DNA of 64,000 nt. Origin: Bradyrhizobium sp. (GTDB lineage Bacteria; Pseudomonadota; Alphaproteobacteria; Rhizobiales; Xanthobacteraceae). The notes under the pieces were generated by a model. It worked only from the letters and a program-made list of their open reading frames with translations, made no database searches and was not told where the DNA came from. Location of the stretch: NCBI RefSeq assembly GCF_004799405.1, contig NZ_SSMW01000158.1, positions 1-64,000 on the forward strand, in the 5' to 3' direction. The first letter of the stretch is position 1. Each line of letters begins with the position of its first letter. Of this stretch, positions 57,430-64,000 are shown piece after piece. The position numbers and the translations under genes are program-made.

Positions 57430-58284
57430 ATGGCCCGCAGGTTTTCCGCTCCCTATCAGAAGGAGCCCGTCTCCAGCCTTGCGTCATGGGCGCGCAATCT
57501 CGCGGTGTTCTCGGTGGTCGCGGTGCTGGTCTCGATCGTCATCGTCCGCTTCGGCTTCCTTGAGATGAGGCCGGCGCTGGCGACGTTCTTCGGCGCGCTG
57601 GCCTGCGCCGGCCTGTCCATCCTGGTCGGGCTTGCCGCCTTTGTCGCGATCTGGCGGAACGGATCGCGCGGCATGAGCCGCATCCTGCTGGCGATGCTGA
57701 TCGACGCGGTGGTGCTGGCCTACCCGGCCTATCTCGGCCTGCAATATCGCAGGCTGCCGCCGATCCACGACATCACCACCGATCCGATCGACCCGCCGCG
57801 CTTCGAGGCGCTGGCGCGGTTGCGCACCGGCGACGGCGCCAATACCGCCGTCTATGCCGGGCTGTACTCGGCCGAACAGCAGCGGCAGGCCTATCCCGAT
57901 ATCGAGACGGTGGAACTCGACGTCCCGGTCCAGCGCGCCTACGACGTAACCTCGCAACTGGTCACCAAGCGCAAATGGCTGGTGATCGACGAACGCGCCC
58001 CGCAGCCGCCGCGCCGGATCGGCCGCATCGAGGCGGTGGCGCGGACTCCGATCATGGGATTCCGCGAGGATGTCTCGATCCGCATCACGGCCGATGGCGA
58101 CGACGGCTCGCGTGTCGATATCCGCTCGTCGTCACGCTATTTCGAGAGCGATCTCGGCAGTAACGCCGCGCGCATCTCCCGGCTGATCGACGACATCAAC
58201 ACCGCCGTCGACAACGCCAACCTCAAGCCGGTGAAGAAACCGCAAGTGCCGGTCAAGGGTCCGCCCAAGAGCGGCAAGAAGTAA
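57430..58284 (+). CDS. DUF1499 membrane protein (284 aa)
   Basis: Three transmembrane helices come first (LAVFSVVAVLVSIVIVRFGF, ALATFFGALACAGLSILVGL, SRILLAMLIDAVVLAYPAYL). They are followed by a soluble DUF1499 domain (ITTDPIDPPRFEALARLRTG, VQRAYDVTSQLVTKRKWLVI, IGRIEAVARTPIMGFREDVS, SRVDIRSSSRYFESDLGSNA). The family is widespread in alphaproteobacteria and chloroplasts with no known activity. The C-terminal tail is basic (KSGKK). The ribosome site is weak (GAAG). Confidence 0.85.
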   Translation: MARRFSAPYQKEPVSSLASWARNLAVFSVVAVLVSIVIVRFGFLEMRPALATFFGALACAGLSILVGLAAFVAIWRNGSRGMSRILLAMLIDAVVLAYPAYLGLQYRRLPPIHDITTDPIDPPRFEALARLRTGDGANTAVYAGLYSAEQQRQAYPDIETVELDVPVQRAYDVTSQLVTKRKWLVIDERAPQPPRRIGRIEAVARTPIMGFREDVSIRITADGDDGSRVDIRSSSRYFESDLGSNAARISRLIDDINTAVDNANLKPVKKPQVPVKGPPKSGKK

Positions 58285-58336
58285 CAGGGGCGAATAGCGA
58301 AGGTGCACTCCCTCGCCCCGCGCTTGCGGGGACAGG

Positions 58337-59263
58337 TTAAGAAGCGGCCGCCATTCTGTACATGCCGCCGATCACCGGATCGCCTTCGGTCGCCACGATC
58401 CCGCGCGCGACCAGATCTTCCAGATGCGCCAGCACCGAATAGCCGGCGGCGCCCGTAAGCCGCGGGTCGATGCCGATATAGATCGCGCGCACCAGCGTCG
58501 GAATGTCCGCTTCGCCCTTGGCAAGGCGATGCAGGATCGAGGCTTCGCGCGCCTGGCGATGCCGGATCAGGAAGCTCACATAGCGCCGTGCATCCAAGAT
58601 TTCCGGTCCATGGCCGGAGAAATACAAATCCTCGGTCCGCGCCGTCAATTTTTCGAGCGAAGCCATGTAGTCGGGCATCGATCCGTCCGGCGGCGCCACG
58701 ATCGAGGTCGACCAGCCCATCACATGATCGCCGGCGAACAATGTCTTGCGCTCGCGCCAGGCAAACGCGGTATGATTGGCGGTGTGGCCCGCGGTCGTCA
58801 CCGCCTGCAGCGCCCAGCCGGAACCCTCGATGGTATCGCCATCCCTCACCTGCACGTCCGGCTTGAACTCGCGATCGGCGCCGGATTCGGACCGGATTTC
58901 ATCGTTCTCATAACGCTGTCGCGATGCGCGGTGCGGCCCCTCGGCATAGACGGTGGCGCCGGTGGCGGCCTTGATCCGCGCGGTGTTCGGCGAGTGATCG
59001 CGGTGGGTGTGGGTGACCAGGATATGCGTCACGGTCTCCCCGCGCACGGCGTCGAGTAGCGCCGCCGCATGGGCTTCATCGTCGGGGCCGGGATCGATGA
59101 TCGCGACCTTGCCGCTGCCGACGATGTAGCTCACCGTGCCGGTAAAGGTGAACGGGCTCGGATTGTTGCAAAGAATTCGCCGCACGCCGGGACGGACCTG
59201 CTCCACCACGCCGGGCGTGAGCGAAAAGTTGCGGTTGAACGGGACGTCGTCGTTCTCGGACAT
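58337..59263 (-). CDS. MBL-fold metallo-hydrolase (308 aa)
   Basis: The zinc motif is ILVTHTHRDHSPNTARIKAA (HxHxDH), then VTTAGHTANHTAFAWRERKT, LFAGDHVMGWSTSIVAPPDG and FSGHGPEILDARRYVSFLI. A C-terminal winged-helix extension (PRLTGAAGYSVLAHLEDLVA) resembles LACTB2/MBLAC-type RNase or thioesterase relatives. AGGAG lies 4 nt before the ATG at 59263. The substrate is unknown. It is convergent with the DUF1499 gene. Confidence 0.85.
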   Translation of the reverse strand: MSENDDVPFNRNFSLTPGVVEQVRPGVRRILCNNPSPFTFTGTVSYIVGSGKVAIIDPGPDDEAHAAALLDAVRGETVTHILVTHTHRDHSPNTARIKAATGATVYAEGPHRASRQRYENDEIRSESGADREFKPDVQVRDGDTIEGSGWALQAVTTAGHTANHTAFAWRERKTLFAGDHVMGWSTSIVAPPDGSMPDYMASLEKLTARTEDLYFSGHGPEILDARRYVSFLIRHRQAREASILHRLAKGEADIPTLVRAIYIGIDPRLTGAAGYSVLAHLEDLVARGIVATEGDPVIGGMYRMAAAS

Positions 59264-59310
59264 GGAACTCCTACTCAAAGTCGATCGCAGGCTGACAAAA
59301 CCGCGCAACT

Positions 59311-59411
59311 GTCATACCCCGCGAAAGCGGGGTATCCGGTACGCCGCGGCCTCTCGATAGATATCTGTCGTCTCTGGAATACTGGATCGCCCGCTTTCGC
59401 GGGCGATGACG
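59311..59411. repeat. Dispersed palindromic repeat, copy B
   Basis: GTCATACCCCGCGAAAGCGG opens and CGGGCGATGACGG closes this unit, with GTACGCCGCGGCCTCTCGAT and TCTGGAATACTGGATCGCCC inside. These inner blocks match copy A at 9082-9220. The unit lies between the MBL-fold gene and the gcdH gene. Confidence 0.7.
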
Positions 59412-59450
59412 GCAGCGGGGTATGGTCACGGCTGCGCCCTTCCGACGAGT

Positions 59451-60665
59451 TCACGAAAACGCCTGAATCCCCGTGATGGCGCGGCCCAGGATCAGCGCAT
59501 GAACGTCGGCGGTGCCTTCATAGGTGTTCACGGTTTCCAAATTCGCGGTGTGACGCATCACGTGATATTCGATCTGGATGCCGTTGCCGCCGTGCATGTC
59601 GCGGGACATGCGGGCGATGTCGAGCGCCTTGCCGCAATTGTTGCGCTTGACGATGGAAATCATCTCGGGTGCCATCTTGCCTTCGTCCATCAGCCGTCCC
59701 ACGCGCAACGAGGCCTGCAGGCCGAGCGCGATGTCGGTCTGCATGTCCGCAAGCTTCTTCTGGATCAGTTGCGTGGCTGCCAGCGGGCGATTGAACTGCT
59801 TGCGGTCCAGCGTGTATTGCCGCGCACGATGCATGCAGTCTTCGGCAGCGCCCATCGCGCCCCAGGAAATGCCGTAGCGTGCCCGGTTGAGACAGCCGAA
59901 CGGTCCCTTCAGTCCGGAGACGTTGGGCAACAGCGCGCTTTCAGGCACTTCGACGCCTTCCATCACGACTTCGCCGGTCACCGAGGCGCGCAGCGAAAGC
60001 TTGCCCCCGACCTTCGGCGCCGAAAGACCCTTCATGCCTTTTTCCAGGATGAAGCCGCGAATCTGGTTGTTGTGTTCGGCCGATTTCGCCCAGATCACGA
60101 ACACGTCGGCGATCGGGGCGTTGGAAATCCACATCTTGGTGCCGGTCAGCCGGTAGCCGTCGGAAGTTTTTTCGGCGCGGGTCTTCATGCCGCCGGGATC
60201 GGAGCCGGCATCGGGCTCGGTGAGGCCGAAGCAGCCGACCCATTCGCCGGTCGCAAGCTTGGGCAGGTATTTCTTGCGCTGGTTCTCGTCGCCATAGGCA
60301 TAGATCGGGTGCATCACCAGCGACGACTGCACCGAATTCATCGAGCGATAGCCGGAGTCGACGCGCTCGATCTCGCGCGCCACCAGGCCGTAAGCCACGT
60401 AGCTGGCATTGGCGCAGCCATATTCCTCCGGCAGCGTGATGCCGATCAGGCCCAATTCGCCCATTTCGCGGAAGATGTCGCGATCGACCTTCTCTTCCAT
60501 ATAGGCCTTGGTGACGCGCGGCATCAGCTTGTCCTGCGCATAGGCGCGCGCGGTGTCGCGGATCATGCGCTCGTCTTCGGTGAGCTGCTCGTCCAGCATG
60601 AACGGATCGTCCCACTGGAAACTCACCGGGGACGGCTTGTCCTTGGTCTGAGGGCGCACGCTCAT
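59451..60665 (-). CDS. gcdH: Glutaryl-CoA dehydrogenase-type acyl-CoA dehydrogenase (404 aa)
   Basis: The length and motifs fit GcdH: LTEPDAGSDPGGMKTRAEKT, GTKMWISNAPIADVFVIWAK, CLNRARYGISWGAMGAAEDC and the catalytic Glu in TYEGTADVHALILGRAITG. It would oxidise and decarboxylate glutaryl-CoA to crotonyl-CoA in lysine and aromatic breakdown, passing electrons to ETF. ATG at 60665 (MSVRPQTKDKPSPV). Lysine and aromatic catabolic genes elsewhere would be its partners; none is adjacent. Confidence 0.88.
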   Translation of the reverse strand: MSVRPQTKDKPSPVSFQWDDPFMLDEQLTEDERMIRDTARAYAQDKLMPRVTKAYMEEKVDRDIFREMGELGLIGITLPEEYGCANASYVAYGLVAREIERVDSGYRSMNSVQSSLVMHPIYAYGDENQRKKYLPKLATGEWVGCFGLTEPDAGSDPGGMKTRAEKTSDGYRLTGTKMWISNAPIADVFVIWAKSAEHNNQIRGFILEKGMKGLSAPKVGGKLSLRASVTGEVVMEGVEVPESALLPNVSGLKGPFGCLNRARYGISWGAMGAAEDCMHRARQYTLDRKQFNRPLAATQLIQKKLADMQTDIALGLQASLRVGRLMDEGKMAPEMISIVKRNNCGKALDIARMSRDMHGGNGIQIEYHVMRHTANLETVNTYEGTADVHALILGRAITGIQAFS

Positions 60666-60724
60666 GAGAATTTCCTTTCGGATCGCAACGGATGTTGTCG
60701 AGGAACAGATTAGGTCGGCAGCCG

Positions 60725-61801
60725 TCAGCCTTCAAGCTGTTCGTTGGAGACGATCTCGATGCCGAATCCGGACAGTCCCTTGTAGTCATGCGTCGACGAG
60801 GTGAGATGCCGGATCGAGGTGACGCCGAGATCGCGCAGGATCTGCGCGCCGACGCCGACTTCGCGCCATTGCTTGTTGCGATCGGCTTCGGCGGTTTTCT
60901 CCTCGCCCAGCGGCGCCACCGGAACGCCGGCCGCGCCATCACGCAAATACACCAGCACGCCGCTGCCCGCTTTCCGGAAATGCTCGAGCACGGTTTGCAT
61001 GCGTCGCGGCCCGGTAAAGATGTCCTTGACGATATTGGGCTTGTGGAACCGGGTCAGCACGTTCTTGCCGTCGCCGATGCTGTTGTAGACAAACGCCACA
61101 TGCGCGATGGAATCGAACGGAGAGCGATAGGCATAGCCCTGCAGCGGCCCGATCGGGCTGTCCGTGGTGAACGTCGCGACCCGTTCGATCAGTTTCTCGC
61201 GCGCCTGGCGGTACGCGATCATGTCGGCGATGGTGACGTGCTTGAGCTTGTGGGTGCTCGCGAACCGCGCCACCTGCTCGCCCTTCATCACTGTGCCGTC
61301 GTCGTTCATCAATTCGCTGATGACGCCGACCGGCGGCAGGCCGCTCAGCTTGCAGAGATCGACCGCGGCCTCGGTATGGCCCGAGCGCAACAGCACGCCG
61401 CCGTCGCGCGCGATCAGCGGAAACACATGGCCCGGCCGCGCGAAATCACTGGCGCCGGCGTTCGGATTGGCGAGCGCGCGGCAGCAGGAAGCCCGCTCAT
61501 CCGCCGAAATCCCGGTGCCGCCATCGGGCTTGTAGTCGATCGACACCGTGAAGGCGGTGGTGTGATTGGACTCGTTATGCGCCACCATCGGATCGAGCCG
61601 CAGCCGGCGCGCATCTTCGGTGGTGATCGGCGCACAGACGATGCCTGAGGTATGGCGGATGATGAACGCCATCTTCTCTGCGGTGCACAGCGACGCCGCC
61701 ACGATCAGATCGCCCTCGCCCTCACGGTCGTCGTCATCGGTAACGACGACGAGTTCGCCGTTGGCGAAGGCTTGCAATACTTCCTGGATCGGATCGGCCA
61801 T
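60725..61801 (-). CDS. ribB: 3,4-Dihydroxy-2-butanone-4-phosphate synthase with a degenerate RibA-type domain (358 aa)
   Basis: The N-terminal RibB domain is complete: LVVVTDDDDREGEGDLIVAA (acidic metal loop), RPGHVFPLIARDGGVLLRSG and HTEAAVDLCKLSGLPPVGVI. The C-terminal part, from about residue 205, has a GTP cyclohydrolase II-like outline (SPIGPLQGYAYRSPFDSIAH, YLRDGAAGVP, VGVGAQILRDLGVTSIRHLT) but contains no cysteine. The zinc site needed for cyclohydrolase II is thus missing, so only the butanone-phosphate synthase reaction of riboflavin synthesis is expected. ATG at 61801. No FMN riboswitch was found upstream. Confidence 0.92.
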   Translation of the reverse strand: MADPIQEVLQAFANGELVVVTDDDDREGEGDLIVAASLCTAEKMAFIIRHTSGIVCAPITTEDARRLRLDPMVAHNESNHTTAFTVSIDYKPDGGTGISADERASCCRALANPNAGASDFARPGHVFPLIARDGGVLLRSGHTEAAVDLCKLSGLPPVGVISELMNDDGTVMKGEQVARFASTHKLKHVTIADMIAYRQAREKLIERVATFTTDSPIGPLQGYAYRSPFDSIAHVAFVYNSIGDGKNVLTRFHKPNIVKDIFTGPRRMQTVLEHFRKAGSGVLVYLRDGAAGVPVAPLGEEKTAEADRNKQWREVGVGAQILRDLGVTSIRHLTSSTHDYKGLSGFGIEIVSNEQLEG

Positions 61802-61999
61802 CAAGAGGTCTCACATGGTGCAGGGAGCATTAGCCGGACTCGGCAAGCCGCGCCAGCTTCAATACGCAGGACAGAACGTCGCTGGCGGGGCATCGCCCTG
61901 CGGCGGTGTCATGAGCGGCCGGAGGCGGAAAAATCGTTGACGAGGTCCGGTTTCAATCGCCATGGTCAGAACCAACAAGGAATATGGGAGACGCCGTTC

Positions 62000-63265
62000 A
62001 TGACATCAACGCCATTCGACTTCGCACCACTGTTCCCGGCGGGACTGCCGGCGGCCGCGGCGAAATGGACGGGACTTGCGAAGTACAGCTTCATCGGCGG
62101 CAACAACGATCCGGACCAGGTGCCGGTCGAAGGCCTGATCGAGGCGGTCGATGCCGTGCTGCGGCGCGAGGGCAGGACGCTTGCCACCTACGGCCTCGCC
62201 AGCGGGCCGCAGGGTTACCGCCCGTTGCGGGAGTTCCTTACCGCCAAGCTCAAGGCCGATGCCGGCATCAACTGCACCGCCGACGACATCCTGATCGTCT
62301 CCGGCTCGTTGCAGGCGCTCGACCTCGTCAACGCGACGCTGCTCGCCCGCGGCGATACCGTCATCATCGAGCGGGACAGCTATCAGGGCGCGCTGAACCG
62401 GCTGACCCGGCTCGGCGTCAACATGGTCGGCATCCCGCTCGATGGCGACGGCATGCGAATGGACGCGCTGGCGACGGCACTCGCCGATCTCAGGGCACGC
62501 GGCATCAGGCCCAAATATATCTACATCATTCCGACCGTGCAGAACCCGACCGGCACCATCATGCCCGAGACGCGCCGCGCCGAGCTTCTCAAGCTGTCGC
62601 AGCAATATGGCGTCCCGATCTTCGAAGACGATTGCTACGCCGACCTGATCTGGGACGGAAAGCGCCCGCCCGCGCTCCACGCGATGAGCGACACCGGCAA
62701 TGTCATCCATATCGGCTCGTTTTCCAAGTCGATCGCGCCGGCGCTACGGGTGGGCTACATCGTCGCGGGATGGGATGTCATGTCGCGGATGCTGGCGCTG
62801 AAGACCGACGCCGGCTCCGGCGCACTGGAACAGATGGTGCTGGCGGAATATTGCGCGCCGCATTTCGCCACCCACGTGCCGAAGCTGACGCGCGGCCTGC
62901 GCGTCAAGCTCGACACGCTGATGGAAGCGCTCAACGAACAGTTCGGCACCTCGGCCGAGTTCGAGGATCCCAAGGGCGGCATCTTCCTGTGGGTGAAGCT
63001 GCCCGACAATGTCGATACGCTGAAGCTCAACCAGGCAGCACTTGCCGCCGGCGTCGCCATCAATCCGGGGCCGGAATGGTCCACCGACAAAAATTACGGA
63101 AAGAGCCGGCTGCGGCTATGCTTCGCCAGCCCCTCGCACGCGCAGATCCGCGAAGGCATCGCCGTGCTCGCCGAAGTATGCCGCAAGGAGTTCGGCGTGC
63201 CGGCGCGAATTGCCAATGTGGAGAAGCGGGCGCGAGACGATGCCGACGCAAAAATGGCCCCGTAA
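62000..63265 (+). CDS. PLP-dependent aminotransferase, MocR/2-aminoadipate type (421 aa)
   Basis: A class I/II aminotransferase without an N-terminal DNA-binding domain: TYGLASGPQGYRPLREFLTA, IPTVQNPTGTIMPETRRAEL, FEDDCYADLIWDGKRPPALH and the PLP lysine in IGSFSKSIAPALRVGYIV. It resembles 2-aminoadipate or aromatic transaminases. GGGAG lies 9 nt before the ATG at 62000. Its TAA falls in the loop of a terminator that ends the transcript. It is divergent from ribB, 198 bp away. Confidence 0.88.
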   Translation: MTSTPFDFAPLFPAGLPAAAAKWTGLAKYSFIGGNNDPDQVPVEGLIEAVDAVLRREGRTLATYGLASGPQGYRPLREFLTAKLKADAGINCTADDILIVSGSLQALDLVNATLLARGDTVIIERDSYQGALNRLTRLGVNMVGIPLDGDGMRMDALATALADLRARGIRPKYIYIIPTVQNPTGTIMPETRRAELLKLSQQYGVPIFEDDCYADLIWDGKRPPALHAMSDTGNVIHIGSFSKSIAPALRVGYIVAGWDVMSRMLALKTDAGSGALEQMVLAEYCAPHFATHVPKLTRGLRVKLDTLMEALNEQFGTSAEFEDPKGGIFLWVKLPDNVDTLKLNQAALAAGVAINPGPEWSTDKNYGKSRLRLCFASPSHAQIREGIAVLAEVCRKEFGVPARIANVEKRARDDADAKMAP

Positions 63266-63277
63266 GGGGCCATTTTT
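63251..63277 (+). terminator. Terminator containing the aminotransferase stop codon
   Basis: AAAATGGCCCC (63251-63261) and GGGGCCATTTT (63266-63276) form an 11-bp perfect stem whose loop is GTAA, the TAA being the stop codon. T5 follows. It can also serve the convergent thiolase gene. Confidence 0.85.
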
Positions 63278-63308
63278 GGGTTTGGCTGACGCCGAACCGA
63301 ACCGAGGG

Positions 63309-64000
<692 letters not shown>

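Noticed and set aside
59406..60713. Plus-strand frame opposite gcdH
   Set aside because: Antisense shadow; gcdH motifs are complete on the minus strand.
61802..61999. FMN riboswitch upstream of ribB
   Set aside because: Looked for the conserved junction blocks of that riboswitch on the minus strand; none is present in the 198-bp spacer.

Overview
The window looks like chromosome of a Bradyrhizobium-type alphaproteobacterium (Nitrobacteraceae). The evidence is the high GC content, the protein families (prkA/yeaH/spoVR, DUF1194, DUF1499, extensin-like, RT0821/Lpp0805-like surface lipoprotein, 3-methylthiopropionyl-CoA ligase-like and dehydrogenase-like enzymes), consensus EcfG-type general-stress promoters, and several palindromic intergenic repeats of a kind common in that genus. 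Family assignments are from memory of protein families; no database search was run.

Region 1 (1-6.9 kb) is an accessory segment ending at the 3' end of a tRNA-Gln(UUG) gene, the usual geometry of a tRNA-integrated island, although no integrase is in view. It holds tiny membrane proteins, three ribbon-helix-helix (RHH) or CopG-like proteins, small HTH proteins, a lipoprotein behind a 16-codon leader ORF, a DUF2798 membrane protein, two sets of IS21-like terminal repeats without a transposase, a frameshifted pseudogene, and a DUF4011/SF1 helicase that has lost its C-terminal half and runs in frame into an RHH gene carrying an amber codon. This is the most decayed and most unusual part of the window.

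Region 2 (7-19.4 kb): a DmdC-like acyl-CoA dehydrogenase, a repeat-rich stretch, csbD behind two EcfG-type promoters, a peptide-type ABC importer operon with a single ATPase gene and a cupin gene upstream, an alpha/beta-hydrolase fused to an adenylate cyclase, and a transglutaminase-fold gene that lacks the expected histidine.

Region 3 (19.7-34.6 kb): the stress-kinase operon prkA-yeaH-spoVR, small DUF proteins, an alpha/beta-hydrolase-LuxR fusion, a likely aromatic-catabolic group (VOC dioxygenase, MFS transporter, FAD monooxygenase), an enoyl-CoA hydratase/isomerase, a periplasmic 5'-nucleotidase-like protein and an HDAC-family deacetylase.

Region 4 (34.6-50 kb) is core metabolism and information processing: xseB, a membrane hydrolase, dxs, a nucleoside deoxyribosyltransferase-like gene, tlyA and an Fe-S RNA methyltransferase, then a DUF1194 protein, clpS, an adenylate cyclase, aroC, a histidine phosphatase, a low-GC TPR-like insert, fabI, an ECF sigma/anti-sigma pair and a DnaJ-type co-chaperone.

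Region 5 (50-64 kb): a surface lipoprotein, pdxH, an SDR, corA, an L,D-transpeptidase, an extensin-like protein, a DmdB-like acyl-CoA ligase, a DUF1499 protein, an MBL-fold hydrolase, gcdH, ribB, a MocR-type aminotransferase and a thiolase cut by the window edge. Fatty-acid/acyl-CoA, aromatic and stress functions dominate. I did not find a complete, recognisably new multigene system. The best leads are the truncated helicase-RHH fusion, the low-GC TPR-like insert between fabI and the phosphatase gene, and the signalling-domain fusions of alpha/beta hydrolases.
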